DNA of 64,000 nt from Actinophytocola xinjiangensis (GCF_001921215.1 NZ_MSIF01000001.1:248001-312000), one strand, 5' to 3'. Positions 24,273-33,750 are shown, counted from the first letter of the stretch. The notes: generated by a model from the sequence alone, not told the origin. A program made the numbers and translations.

Positions 24273-26465
24273 CTAGACCGGCACGGGGACGCGGTCGCGG
24301 CGCTCGTCGCGTGGGGGGTCGACGAGGCGCTGGCCCTCGATGTCGACGTTGGGGAGCAGGCGGTCCAGCCAGCGGGGCAGCCACCAGGCGCGGCGGCCGA
24401 GCAGGGCCATCACGGCCGGCACGATCGTCATCCGGATGACGAAGGCGTCGACGGCGACGCCGACCGCCAGGGCGAAGCCGATCGACTGGATCAGGGTGTC
24501 CTCGGCGAACACGAACCCGGCGAACACGCTGATCATGATCAGCGCCGCGGCGACGACCACCCGGGCGCCATGGCGGAAACCGCTGATCACGGCCTCGCCC
24601 GCCGGTGTCCCGTGGACGTGGTCCTCGCGCATCCTGGTGACCAGGAAGACCTGGTAGTCCATCGCCAGTCCGAACAGGACACCGATCAGCAGGATCGGCA
24701 GCACGCTCATGATCGGGCCGGTGCTCTCCACCCCGAGCAGGTCGGTCAGCCACCCCCACTGGAACACCGCGACCACCGCGCCGAACGTCGCCGCCACCGA
24801 GCCGAGGAACCCCAGCGTCGCCTTGAGGGGCACGACCAGTGAGCGGAACACCAGCGTCAGCAACAGGAACGCCAGCCCGACGATCAGCAGCAGGTAGGGC
24901 AGCATCGCGTCGGCGAGCTTGGCGGAGACGTCGATGTTGGCGGCGGTCTGGCCGGTCACCGACAGCCGCGCGCCGGTGCCCTCCTCGAGGTCGCCGGCGG
25001 TGGCGCGCAGCGACGAGACCAGGTCCTCGGTCGCGGTGTCGCTCGGGCCGGTGGTGGGCAGGACGGTGAGCAGTGCGGTCGTGCCGGCCGGGTTGAACCG
25101 CGGCGGGGTGACCATGGCGACGCCGTCCAGCCCGTCGATGCGCCGCATGGCCGTCGCCGCGGCGGCCTGCGGGTCGGCGCTGTTCCCGGCGTCGACGACC
25201 ACCACCAGCGGGCCGTTGGCCCCGGGGCCGAACGCCTCGCTGACCAACTCGTAGGCCTGGTGCTCGCCGGAGTCGGGGGCGGCGGTGCTGTCGTCGGGCA
25301 GGCCGAGTCGCATGCTGGCCGCCGGGACGGCCAGCACCGCCAGCCCGACCACGGCGGTGACCAGCACCGGCCACCGGCGGCGCGACACCAGCCGCGCCCA
25401 GCGCTCGCCCATGCTCGCGGCGCCCGGCTTCGGGCCGCCGCGCAGGCCGGGCAGCCGGCCGCGTACCCGGTCGCCGGCGAAGCCGAGGACGGCGGGCAGC
25501 AGGGTCAGCGCGATCAGCACGGCGACCGCGACGGTGATCGCCGCGGCGACACCCATCTGCGCCAGGAACGGGATACCGACCACCGACAGCCCGGCGAGCG
25601 CGACGATCACCGTGAGCCCGGCGAACACCACGGCCGACCCGGCGGTGCCGGTCGCGCGGGCCACCGCCTGTTCGTGGTCCAGCCCCCGACCGAGTTCACT
25701 TCGGTAGCGGGAGACGATGAACAGCGCGTAGTCGATGCCGACGGCCAGGCCGATCATCAGCGCCAGCACCGGGGTGTTGGCGTTCAGCTCGGTGAACCCG
25801 GACATCGCGGTGATGCCGGCGATGCCGATACCGACCCCGACCAGCGCGGTCAGCAGCGGCAGCCCGGCGGCGAGCAGCGAACCGAAGGTGATCACCAGCA
25901 CGACGGCGGCGACCGCCACCCCGAGGATCTCGGTGGCGCCGGTCTCCGGCGCGCCGCGCACCGCGTCCCCGCCGATCTCGACCCGCAGTCCCGCCTGCTC
26001 ACCGACGGTCGCGGTGTCCAGCAGGGCCTCGCGGTCGTTGTCGGTGAGCTCGAAGGCCTGCTGGTCGTAGCCGACCTGGACGAGCGCGACCGTGCCGTCC
26101 GGCGCGACCGCCCCGCTCTGGAACGGGTCGGCCACCCGCGCGACCTCCGGTGCGTCCCGCAGCGCGGCGACGACCTGGCCGACCGCGGCCTGGTTGGCCG
26201 GCTCGGCGAGCGACTGGCCCTGCGGCGCGGCGATCGCCACCCGCGCGGTGGCGCCGCCCACCCCGGCCTCCGGGAAGGTCGACTCGAGGTGGTCGATGGC
26301 GCGTTGCGCCTCGGTGCCGGGGATGGAGACGGCGTTGGACAACTGGCCGGACAGGCCGACCGCGCCCAGCCCGAACACGATGAGCAGGACGGTCCAGATC
26401 CCGGTGATCAGCCAGCGGCGCCGGAAGGACGCGCGGCCGAGCCGGTAGAGAAATGTTGCCACCAC
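24273..26465 (-). CDS. MMPL-family RND exporter
   Basis: A 730-residue membrane protein with two MMPL halves, each of one helix, an external porter domain and five helices. The proton-relay helices show GLAVGIDYALF (about 232-242) and GLAMDYQVFLVTRMRED (about 600-615), the Asp-Tyr pairs typical of MmpL3-type pumps. The C-terminus ends with a short basic tail. Substrates of such proteins are lipids, siderophores or drugs. The gene is divergent from a TetR repressor over four regularly spaced operator-like motifs, which suggests tight inducible control. Confidence 0.88.
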   Translation of the reverse strand: MVATFLYRLGRASFRRRWLITGIWTVLLIVFGLGAVGLSGQLSNAVSIPGTEAQRAIDHLESTFPEAGVGGATARVAIAAPQGQSLAEPANQAAVGQVVAALRDAPEVARVADPFQSGAVAPDGTVALVQVGYDQQAFELTDNDREALLDTATVGEQAGLRVEIGGDAVRGAPETGATEILGVAVAAVVLVITFGSLLAAGLPLLTALVGVGIGIAGITAMSGFTELNANTPVLALMIGLAVGIDYALFIVSRYRSELGRGLDHEQAVARATGTAGSAVVFAGLTVIVALAGLSVVGIPFLAQMGVAAAITVAVAVLIALTLLPAVLGFAGDRVRGRLPGLRGGPKPGAASMGERWARLVSRRRWPVLVTAVVGLAVLAVPAASMRLGLPDDSTAAPDSGEHQAYELVSEAFGPGANGPLVVVVDAGNSADPQAAAATAMRRIDGLDGVAMVTPPRFNPAGTTALLTVLPTTGPSDTATEDLVSSLRATAGDLEEGTGARLSVTGQTAANIDVSAKLADAMLPYLLLIVGLAFLLLTLVFRSLVVPLKATLGFLGSVAATFGAVVAVFQWGWLTDLLGVESTGPIMSVLPILLIGVLFGLAMDYQVFLVTRMREDHVHGTPAGEAVISGFRHGARVVVAAALIMISVFAGFVFAEDTLIQSIGFALAVGVAVDAFVIRMTIVPAVMALLGRRAWWLPRWLDRLLPNVDIEGQRLVDPPRDERRDRVPVPV

Positions 26466-26504
26466 GGACTCCCTCGATGCGTGTGTGATCCCTCCCCGAA
26501 GCTA

Positions 26505-26585
26505 GCCGAACGGCAAGCAGACGCCAAGCCGATCGGCAAGTATGTGACTGGCCGCACGGCTAGTTGCCTGTTTGCCGATCGGCAA
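26505..26585. promoter_or_regulatory. Array of four GCCGNNCGGC operator motifs at exact 23-bp spacing
   Basis: Decamers GCCGAACGGC (26505), GCCGATCGGC (26528), GCCGCACGGC (26551) and GCCGATCGGC (26574) start exactly 23 bp apart in the gap between MMPL and TetR genes. The fourth extends to a perfect 14-bp palindrome, TTGCCGATCGGCAA (26572-26585); flanking AAG/CTT or CTAG bases recur at the others. The equal spacing argues for cooperative binding of several TetR dimers over both divergent promoters. Confidence 0.8.
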
Positions 26586-26624
26586 GCTGAGAAGGTAGGC
26601 TGAAACTCTCAGCGAGGAGGTCTG

Positions 26625-27209
26625 ATGACGCCTGTACCGCCGGCGGCCGCGCGGGCCGGTGACACGCGTGACCGGCTGCTCGCCACGGCCCTGGAGTTGT
26701 TCGCCCAGCACGGTGTCGAGGGCACGTCGCTGCAGATGATCGCCGACGCGCTCGGCGTCACCAAGGCGGCGGTCTACTACCACTTCAAAACCAAGGACGA
26801 GATCACCGAGGCGGTGGCCGAACCGGCGCTGCGTCAGCTCGGCACGATCGCCCGCGAGGCGACCACGCTGCGGCGGCGGGGCGCGCAGGTCGACCACGTG
26901 CTGGCCGGGATCGTCGAGCTGGTCGTCGGCCACCGCGCGCTGGCGGCCGTGTTCTCCAGCGACCCGGGCGTGGCCCGCGCGCTGGAACGCACCCTCCACG
27001 AGGAGGGCAACGTCAAGGAGTGCCTCACCGACCTGCTCTGCGGCGGCGACAGCGACCCGGCCGCGAAGGTCGCCGCGCACGTCGCCATGCTCGGCATCGC
27101 GCTGGCCGGTGGCTCACCCGGCCTGGACTCCCTGACCGACGACGAGCTGCGCCGGCACCTGATGGAGGCCGGTCGACGCCTACTCGGCCGCCCGCGCCGC
27201 CGTGACTGA
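26625..27209 (+). CDS. TetR-family repressor divergent from MMPL exporter
   Basis: A 194-residue TetR regulator; the ATG at 26625 follows GAGGAGG. Helix-turn-helix residues are at about 18-62 (TSLQMIADALGVTKAAVYYHF and KTKDEITEAV). The C-terminal domain is helical with a VFSSDPGVARALE segment. It should bind the motif array at 26505-26585 and control both itself and the MMPL exporter. The 3' end overlaps the convergent AraC gene by 30 nt. Confidence 0.88.
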   Translation: MTPVPPAAARAGDTRDRLLATALELFAQHGVEGTSLQMIADALGVTKAAVYYHFKTKDEITEAVAEPALRQLGTIAREATTLRRRGAQVDHVLAGIVELVVGHRALAAVFSSDPGVARALERTLHEEGNVKECLTDLLCGGDSDPAAKVAAHVAMLGIALAGGSPGLDSLTDDELRRHLMEAGRRLLGRPRRRD

Positions 27210-28034
27210 CCCCGCGACTGATCGGGGCCCCGGCCAGCCCCAGGCGACGTCGTCGACCGCCAGGAACGGCTCGTCGACCACGGTCGCGGGGGTCAGCCCG
27301 GTGAACTCGTGGACGTCGCGGTGCAGGTGGGACTGGTCGGCGTAGCCGCGGTCGGCCGCGACCCCGGCGGCGTCCTGCCCGGCGACCAGACCGTGCACGG
27401 CGTGGTCGAAACGCACGAGCTTCGCGGCGCGTTTGGGCGGCAGGCCCAGGCGTGTCTGGAACCGGGACCACAGCCGTTTGCGGCTCCAGCCGAGCTCGTC
27501 GGCCAGGTGCTCGATGCGGACCCCGCCTCGGGTGGCGGCGATCCGGCGCCACGCCCGGTCGACCTCCGGTTCCAGCGGCGCGGCGCTCGCGCGGCGGCCG
27601 GCGATCCAGTCGTCGGCCAAGGCGAACCGTTCCTCCCAGGTGGACAGAGCGCCCAGCCGCTCGCTGACCCGATCGGCCTCGCGCCCCCACAGCTCGTCGA
27701 GCGTCACCGCCGCGCCGTCCAGTTCGGCGGACGCGCCCCCGAGCACCGCGTGCGCGACCACCGGCGAGAGACGGATCTGGAGGCACTCGAACGCCTCCGC
27801 GCGTACCGCGCGGAACGCCTCACCGAACCCGAGCCCGGCGACGAAGCCACCCGTCCGCCGCCGCCCGGAGGCGTCCTCCATGACGATGGTGCCACCGAAC
27901 ACGAGGATGAGCGTGACCGCCGGGTGCGGGATGAGCCGGAGGCCGGGCGGGGTGATGCCCCGGTCGCCGAACCCCGCCATGGTGACGCCCGGTACGCGGC
28001 TCGGGCGCGTCGGGCAGGTGATGTCCCACAGCAT
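27180..28034 (-). CDS. AraC-family transcriptional regulator
   Basis: A 284-residue regulator with an N-terminal effector domain (about 1-160, ending before RRASAAPLEPEV) and a C-terminal double helix-turn-helix (about 165-260): IEHLADELGWSRKRLWSRF and GVAADRGYADQSHLHRDVHEF. It is divergent from an alpha/beta hydrolase gene across 62 nt, a common pairing in which the AraC protein controls the hydrolase. Effector unknown. Confidence 0.85.
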   Translation of the reverse strand: MLWDITCPTRPSRVPGVTMAGFGDRGITPPGLRLIPHPAVTLILVFGGTIVMEDASGRRRTGGFVAGLGFGEAFRAVRAEAFECLQIRLSPVVAHAVLGGASAELDGAAVTLDELWGREADRVSERLGALSTWEERFALADDWIAGRRASAAPLEPEVDRAWRRIAATRGGVRIEHLADELGWSRKRLWSRFQTRLGLPPKRAAKLVRFDHAVHGLVAGQDAAGVAADRGYADQSHLHRDVHEFTGLTPATVVDEPFLAVDDVAWGWPGPRSVAGSVTAARAAE

Positions 28035-28096
28035 GCGGCCATGCTACGGAACATTTCTCCAAGCCGGCGGGGTCCGCGGTCGGCGAGAGTGCGGGC

Positions 28097-28915
28097 ATGA
28101 CCGTGACACCGTACGCCGCCGAGTCGACACTGCCCCTGGCCGACGGCGAGATCCACGTGTGCCAGGACGGCCCCGCCGACGCTCCTGGTGTGTTGCTCAT
28201 CCACGGCACCGCCGCGTCGGCGCGCTCGTGGGAACCGATGCTGCCGCTGCTGACCGGGTCGCACCGGGTGATCCGGGTCGACCTGCTCGGCTGCGGCCGT
28301 TCGTCCACTCCGGACGGTGCGAGCTACACGGTGGAGGATCAGACCCGCCGGGTGGCCGAGGCGTTGGACCTGCTGGGCGTCGAGAGCGTCGTCGCGGTCG
28401 GCCACTCCAGCGGCAGCGCGGTCGCCACCGCCCTGGCCGAGCGCCGCCCCGACCTGGTGACCGGCATCGTCGTGATCAACTTCGGCCCCGACATGGCCGC
28501 CTACACGGAGAAAACCGCCGCGATCGACCCGGCCCGGTGGCCACACTTCACCGATGACCAGCTGCGCGAGGCCGTCCGCTCCGGCTTCGCCCCCGGCTAC
28601 CGGATCCCGGACGATTTCCTGGAACAGGTCCGAGCCATGAACCTCCTCGTCTTCGGCGCGACGACCGTGGGGGTGCGCGCCTACCTCGACGAGAGCGGCC
28701 TGGTGGAACGCCTGACCGCGCTCGCCCAACCCCTCCTGGTGATCTTCGGCGCCGAGGATCTCCGCTGGAGCCCCTCGGCGGCGGCCGAGTACCGGCGCGT
28801 CCCGGGGGCGACGGTGGAGATGCTCGCCGGACTGGGCCACTCACCCAACCTGGAGAACCCGCGCCGAACCGCCGCACCACTGCTGGCCTTCACGAGAAGT
28901 CTTGCGGCGAGGTGA
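28097..28915 (+). CDS. Alpha/beta-fold hydrolase
   Basis: A 272-residue hydrolase. The oxyanion motif LLIHGTAASAR (about 33-43) precedes the nucleophile elbow GHSSGS (Ser about 97). The acid lies in FGAEDLRWSP (Asp about 216) and the His in LAGLGHSPNLENP (about 246). Members include esterases, haloperoxidase-like and C-C bond hydrolases. The ATG is at 28097. The gene is divergent from an AraC regulator that may control it. A GC-rich gap with weak hairpins (for example CCCCCG at 29024-29029 pairing with CGGGGG at 29045-29050) separates it from the convergent next gene. Confidence 0.85.
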   Translation: MTVTPYAAESTLPLADGEIHVCQDGPADAPGVLLIHGTAASARSWEPMLPLLTGSHRVIRVDLLGCGRSSTPDGASYTVEDQTRRVAEALDLLGVESVVAVGHSSGSAVATALAERRPDLVTGIVVINFGPDMAAYTEKTAAIDPARWPHFTDDQLREAVRSGFAPGYRIPDDFLEQVRAMNLLVFGATTVGVRAYLDESGLVERLTALAQPLLVIFGAEDLRWSPSAAAEYRRVPGATVEMLAGLGHSPNLENPRRTAAPLLAFTRSLAAR

Positions 28916-29092
28916 CAGCGCGGCCACAGTCATCCCCGCTCGCGCTGCTGCGCCGGGCTCGGCGAACGCACTGGTACGGCGGCGGTTCCAGGGCCCACGG
29001 AATGCCTGTGGGGCGCGGGGATCCCCCCGTTTTCCAGCTTACTCCGGGGGACTGACGGTTTCGGGGTCGCTGGCTGGTGGTTGTGGACAGGG

Positions 29093-31441
29093 TCAGCGGG
29101 CGGCCGCGGATGGTGCGGAGTCGGACCGGGGGCTGAAGGTGCGGAGGAATCGGTCCCGGAACGTGTCCATGCGCCAGACGGTCGCGTCCGGTGCCGGGGT
29201 GAGGCCGGGTTGCCATTCCCAGGAGGCGATGTGGGACATCACCGTCGGGTCCTTGGTGATGATGGAGATCGGGACGTCCCAGGTGGCGCCTTTGCCGGTC
29301 ACGATCGGGGCTGGTTGGTGGTCGCCGAGGAGGATGAGGACGAAGTTGTCGTCGGCGTGGGTTTCGGTGTAGGAGATGAGAATGTTGAGGGAGTACCGGA
29401 CGGCGTCGCCGTAGGCGTGGCGGACCTTGGTGGGGTCGGGCCAGATGTGTTGGGACCTGGTGTCGCTGGTGGGTTCGAACGACGACCCATCGTCCACTTC
29501 GGACCAGTCGAGGGTGGTGGGGAGAGGGACCCAGGGGGTGTGGGACGACGTCAGGTCCAGTTCGGCCATGACGGGGCGGCGGTCGGTGGCCGTTCGCTCG
29601 GTGCGGTCGAAGTGGGCCAGCGCGTACTGGTCGGGCATCTTGGAGTACGCGAAGATCGGGCCCTCGTAGCCGACGTTGTTCGCGTCGTAAACCTTGTCGT
29701 AGCCGAAGAAACGTCCCTCCGGCCACGCCCTGGTGATCGCCGGGGCCACGCAGACCGTGCGCCAGCCGGCCCGGCGGAAGGCGCCGGACAGGGTCAGGCG
29801 GTCGCCGGCGGTCAGGGCGTCGTAGCGTTGCTGGTTGTTGATCCACAACCCGGACTGGAGGGTCGCGTGGGCGAACCAGCTCCCACCGCCGGACGTGGAC
29901 GATTCCAGGAACGCGCTGCGGGAGTCGAAACCGGCCGCCCGTAGCCGCTCGGTGCCCTCGTCGAGAACCTGGCGCACCTCGCCGGCGATGTCGGAGTCCT
30001 GGATCGCCACGCGGCCGTAGCTCTCCACGAACGCCACCACCACGTCCTTGCCCCGCAACGCCGTCAGCAGCTCGCTGCCGGGGGTGTGGCGGAAGTCGTC
30101 GTCGGCGGCCTCCTTGGCGAAACGCAGCGGATCCAGCAGCCCGGTTCGGATCTGCCGCGCGTCCTGGTAGGCGGCCGACGCCGCGGCGTGGGCGGCCAGC
30201 GGGGTCTGCGGCGCGAACTGCACCCCGAACGCCGCGCACACCATCCACACCACCCCCAGCACGGTGATCGTGTGCGCCGAGCGGACCTGGTGGGCGGCCA
30301 CCAGCCGCGACAGCCGCGCCACCGACCAGCACATCGCCACGATCACGCCCAGGGCCAACGCGCCCGCCCCCACGACCACCAGGTCAGCGCCGACACCGCC
30401 GATCGAGTCGTGCAGGAACTCGACGCCGGGGCCGAGGAACGTCCAGTCGAAGATCGGGTCGAAGGGCCTGGCGAGGGTCTCGTTGAAGCCGATGTCGAAG
30501 AACTTCATGATCGTCAGCAGGCCGAGCCCGACACCCACCAGCACCACCGCCGCCCGGCGCGCGCGGCGGGGGAGCACCAGCGCCAGGCCGGCGATCAGGA
30601 TCGCCTCGACCGGGATCCGCAGGAACGCCGACGGGGTGAACAGGGCCAGGTCACCGGGCGCCAGCAGCGCGAACAGCACCAGTACGCCGGCCACCCCGGT
30701 CGCCACCGGGCGCAGGACCCGGCGTAACCGGGTCTGCTCCTTCGGCTCGACGACCCGCTGGTCACGCAGCCACACCAGGTCCCGGCCGAACGACCACAGC
30801 AGGCCCGCCAGCGCCAGCGCCACCACGGCCACGGTCACCGGCGCGGGCAGCAGCCGGGACGCCGCGACCGCGAGCACCACCCCCTGCACCGCCGCGACCG
30901 TCTTGCGCGGCAGCGACGGCGGCAGCGGCGCCCGCAACCACCCGAACACCCGCCCGGCCGCCACCCACAGGTAACGCATACCGCCGATCGCCAGCACCCA
31001 CGGCCCCAACTCGCCCGCCATGTGCACGCTGAGCACCAGGATCAGGAACGCGTCGACCTCCATGTCGAACCGCGCGCCGAACGGGGAGATCGTGCCGGTG
31101 CGTCGCGCGACCCGGCCGTCGACCGCGTCCAGCGCCAGCGCCAGCGACGCCACCGCCACCAGCAGCGGCACCGGCGCCGAACCGTCGGCCACCAGCGCGC
31201 TCACCCCGCCGACCAGCGCCGCCCGGCCCAGCGTCACCAGGTCGGCCGGCCCGAACGACCCGACGGCGAAACGCCTGGTCGTCACGGTGAGCGCGGTCGC
31301 GCCGGCCGCGCAGTACGCCAGCCCGGCCACCCAGCCCGCCGGGCCGAGGCCGCCGATCACCGCCAGCACGCCGAGCAGGCACAGCTGCCCGAACGCCGCG
31401 GCGGCGACGGTCCGTACCGGGGACGCTGTCAGTAGGGCCAC
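29093..31441 (-). CDS. Fused CDP-alcohol phosphotransferase / sulfatase-fold (LtaS-like) membrane protein
   Basis: A 782-residue protein with two enzyme modules. Residues about 60-220 carry the complete CDP-alcohol phosphotransferase motif: D105, D108-G109, A112-R113, G122, D126 and D130 (VDGRVARR then FGARFDMEVD). Residues about 245-410 add several membrane helices. From about 465 an alkaline-phosphatase/sulfatase fold follows, with FVESYGR (metal Glu473), a SSTSGGGSW block (about 514-522) that holds the likely nucleophile, and GDHQP (707-710). The fusion suggests one protein that makes a phospholipid-type head group and then moves or trims it, as LtaS does with phosphatidylglycerol. GTG start with GGGAGGA. 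The precise products are unknown. Confidence 0.8.
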   Translation of the reverse strand: MALLTASPVRTVAAAAFGQLCLLGVLAVIGGLGPAGWVAGLAYCAAGATALTVTTRRFAVGSFGPADLVTLGRAALVGGVSALVADGSAPVPLLVAVASLALALDAVDGRVARRTGTISPFGARFDMEVDAFLILVLSVHMAGELGPWVLAIGGMRYLWVAAGRVFGWLRAPLPPSLPRKTVAAVQGVVLAVAASRLLPAPVTVAVVALALAGLLWSFGRDLVWLRDQRVVEPKEQTRLRRVLRPVATGVAGVLVLFALLAPGDLALFTPSAFLRIPVEAILIAGLALVLPRRARRAAVVLVGVGLGLLTIMKFFDIGFNETLARPFDPIFDWTFLGPGVEFLHDSIGGVGADLVVVGAGALALGVIVAMCWSVARLSRLVAAHQVRSAHTITVLGVVWMVCAAFGVQFAPQTPLAAHAAASAAYQDARQIRTGLLDPLRFAKEAADDDFRHTPGSELLTALRGKDVVVAFVESYGRVAIQDSDIAGEVRQVLDEGTERLRAAGFDSRSAFLESSTSGGGSWFAHATLQSGLWINNQQRYDALTAGDRLTLSGAFRRAGWRTVCVAPAITRAWPEGRFFGYDKVYDANNVGYEGPIFAYSKMPDQYALAHFDRTERTATDRRPVMAELDLTSSHTPWVPLPTTLDWSEVDDGSSFEPTSDTRSQHIWPDPTKVRHAYGDAVRYSLNILISYTETHADDNFVLILLGDHQPAPIVTGKGATWDVPISIITKDPTVMSHIASWEWQPGLTPAPDATVWRMDTFRDRFLRTFSPRSDSAPSAAAR

Positions 31442-31542
31442 GCGATCCTCCCGAGGTCGTGGTCACGCCCTCCATACGTCCCTACTCGGCGAACGGTTCT
31501 ACCGCTCGGTGAACTTCCTGGTCACCGTGTACGTGTTAGCTG

Positions 31543-32361
31543 ATGAGAGCCGACGAGCGGAGGACCGTGCACACCCAGTTCGCACCAGAGTGGCTCGCGC
31601 TGCGGGAACGCGCCGACGCCACGGCCCGCAGCGAGGGCCTGCTCGACACGTTGCGCGACCACCTCGACGGGCCGCTGGTCGTCCGTGACCTCGGCTGCGG
31701 AACGGGGTCGATGGGCCGCTGGCTCGCGCCGCGCCTGCCCAACCCGCAGCACTGGATCCTGACCGACCGCGACCTGGGCCTGCTCCGCCGCGCCGCGTCC
31801 AGCCTGCCGGTGCCGGCGGTGACCGTGCAGCGCGACATCACCGAGCTGACCGCCGCCGACCTCGCCGGCACGTCGCTGGTCACCGGGTCGGCGCTGCTGG
31901 ACCTGCTCACCGCCGACGAGGTCGAGCACCTGGCCGAGGCCTGCGTGCGCGCCGGGCTGCCGGCGCTGCTGACCCTGTCGGTGTCCGGGCGGGTCGAGCT
32001 GGACCCGGCCGACCCGCTCGACGGCGAGGTCGCCGCCGCGTTCGACGCCCACCAGCGGCGCACGGTCGAGGGCCGCGCGCTGCTCGGGCCGGACGCGGTC
32101 GCCGCGACCGCCGCCGCGTTCGAACGCCGCGGCGCGACCGTGCACCGCCGGCCGAGCCCGTGGCAGCTCGGGCCGGCCGACGCCGCCCTGACCGGGCAGT
32201 GGCTGACCGGCTGGGTGGGGGCCGCCGCCGAGCAGGAACCCGACCTGGACCTGGCCGGCTACCTGGACCGGCGGCGCGCGGCCTGCGCGGCGGGCGAGCT
32301 ACGGGCGGTCGTGCACCACGAGGACCTGCTGGCCCTGCCGGACATCAGCGCTGCTCGGTGA
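31543..32361 (+). CDS. Class I SAM-dependent methyltransferase
   Basis: A 272-residue methyltransferase with the SAM motif I VVRDLGCGTGSMGRWLA (about 46-62), an acidic motif II (LTDRDLGLL) and a motif-IV-like SALLDLLT. A GTG at 31567 behind GGAGG is an alternative start that removes 8 residues. The substrate is unknown. It is divergent from the fused CDP-alcohol phosphotransferase gene; related genes are found near such membrane enzymes in other actinobacteria, which hints at lipid or pterin-type chemistry. Its end overlaps the convergent DUF427 gene by 17 nt. Confidence 0.82.
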   Translation: MRADERRTVHTQFAPEWLALRERADATARSEGLLDTLRDHLDGPLVVRDLGCGTGSMGRWLAPRLPNPQHWILTDRDLGLLRRAASSLPVPAVTVQRDITELTAADLAGTSLVTGSALLDLLTADEVEHLAEACVRAGLPALLTLSVSGRVELDPADPLDGEVAAAFDAHQRRTVEGRALLGPDAVAATAAAFERRGATVHRRPSPWQLGPADAALTGQWLTGWVGAAAEQEPDLDLAGYLDRRRAACAAGELRAVVHHEDLLALPDISAAR

Positions 32362-32716
32362 TGTCCACCTTGGTGGCGTAGAACGCGACGTGCCCGGCGA
32401 TCTCGGCGACCGCCGGGTAGGGCTGCTCGTAGGTCCAGATGACGTCGGTCAGCTCGCCCTCGGGCAGGTCGAGGCTGTAGTAGGAGGCGTCGCCCTTGTA
32501 CGGGCAGTAGGTCTGGGTGTCGGTGGGCCGCAGCAGCGTCTGGTCGACGTCGACCAGCGGCAGGTAGGACACCGCGGGATAGGTCGACTCCCGCAGGCTC
32601 AGCGCCGAGGTCGAGTCGGCGACGACCCGGTCGCCGACCCGGACGACGACCCTGGCCGGGTTCGGCTCGATCGTGATGGGGTGGTCGGGCCCGGGAACGA
32701 TCTGCTGTCCTGGCAT
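32345..32716 (-). CDS. DUF427-domain protein
   Basis: A 123-residue beta-rich DUF427 protein. Typical elements are VVVRVGDRVVADST, the E-T-YP.V.Y segment (ESTYPAVSYLP), YCPYKGDASYYSLD and the final HVAFYATKVDI. The ATG is preceded by AAGGCGG. The family is widespread in actinobacteria and fungi with no settled activity. It is convergent with the methyltransferase gene and divergent from a secreted EEP gene. Confidence 0.85.
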   Translation of the reverse strand: MPGQQIVPGPDHPITIEPNPARVVVRVGDRVVADSTSALSLRESTYPAVSYLPLVDVDQTLLRPTDTQTYCPYKGDASYYSLDLPEGELTDVIWTYEQPYPAVAEIAGHVAFYATKVDITEQR

Positions 32717-32829
32717 GATCCGCCTTCCGTATCGTCGAGGATGTCGTCGAGGAGGTCCTCGTCAGGTGCAAGGCGTGCTCTGCCCCGAATGTTCCCGGCC
32801 CGCGACGATCCGGCACGGACGGAGTGACG

Positions 32830-33750
32830 ATGGCACGTCGAGGTCCGGCGGTCATGATCGCCGCCGTGGTCGTCGGGCTGTCCTCGCCGATGATGCTCCC
32901 GGCCACGGCCCAGTCACCGGCACCCGCGCCGCACGACCAGGAGGTGGAGCGCGTGGTGATCGGTCCGGCCACCGGCGACCAGCTGCACGTGATGACGTTC
33001 AACCTGCGGTTCGCGTCGGTCACCGAGCCGAACTCGTGGGCGCGGCGCCGCCCGGTGATGGCCGAACTGCTCGACCGCGAGCAGCCGACGGTGCTCGCCA
33101 CCCAGGAGGGTGTCTACCCGCAGCTGCGGGAGCTGGCGCGTGACCTGCCGAGGGGCTACGACTGGATCGGTGCCGGCCGCGACGGCGGCAGCCGGGGCGA
33201 GTTCATGGCGGTCTTCTACGACACCGCCCGGCTGGAACCGGTGGCCTACGACCACTTCTGGCTCTCCGACACGCCCGCGCTCGCCGGCTCGCGGACCTGG
33301 GGCAACCGCATTCCGCGCATGGTCACCTGGGTCCGGTTCCTCGACCGGCGCACCGGCGCCGAGTTCGTCGTGGTCAACACCCATCTCGACGACCGGTCGG
33401 CCAACGCCCGGCTGCTCGCCGCGCGGCTGCTCCGGACGCGGATCACCGCGTTCGGCGAGGACCTGCCGGTGCTGCTCACCGGCGACTTCAACGTCGCGGC
33501 CGGTGCCTCGGACGTGTACGCGTTGCTCACCGAGGAGCTGACCGACACCTGGACCGCGGCCGGGCGGCGTGGTCCGGTGTTCGCCACCTGGCACGGCTAC
33601 CGCCCGCTGCGTCCCGGCGGTGAACGTATCGACTGGATCCTCGCGCGCGGCCCGGTCGAGGTGGCGGCGGTGGCGGTCAACACCTTCGCCCGCCACGGAC
33701 AGTTCCCCTCCGATCACCTACCGGTCCAGGCGTTGGTCTCGCTGGGCTGA
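32830..33750 (+). CDS. Secreted endonuclease/exonuclease/phosphatase (EEP) family protein
   Basis: A 306-residue DNase I-like-fold phosphohydrolase with an N-terminal signal peptide (about 1-28). Active-site motifs are MTFNLRF (metal Asn about 56), ATQEG (Glu), VVNTHLDDRS (His), LTGDFNVAAG (Asp-Asn) and the terminal PSDHLPV (catalytic His). The ATG at 32830 is placed behind GGAG; a GTG 6 nt upstream is an alternative. Secreted EEP proteins may cut nucleic acid, sphingomyelin-like or inositol phosphoesters. The 3' end overlaps the convergent secreted gene by 37 nt. Confidence 0.85.
   Translation: MARRGPAVMIAAVVVGLSSPMMLPATAQSPAPAPHDQEVERVVIGPATGDQLHVMTFNLRFASVTEPNSWARRRPVMAELLDREQPTVLATQEGVYPQLRELARDLPRGYDWIGAGRDGGSRGEFMAVFYDTARLEPVAYDHFWLSDTPALAGSRTWGNRIPRMVTWVRFLDRRTGAEFVVVNTHLDDRSANARLLAARLLRTRITAFGEDLPVLLTGDFNVAAGASDVYALLTEELTDTWTAAGRRGPVFATWHGYRPLRPGGERIDWILARGPVEVAAVAVNTFARHGQFPSDHLPVQALVSLG

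Noticed and set aside
28916-29092. CRISPR-like GC-rich repeats (CCCCGC/GCGGGG) between the hydrolase and the fused phosphotransferase gene
   Set aside because: Only isolated short inverted repeats are present; there is no repeated unit with spacers, and no cas genes are near.
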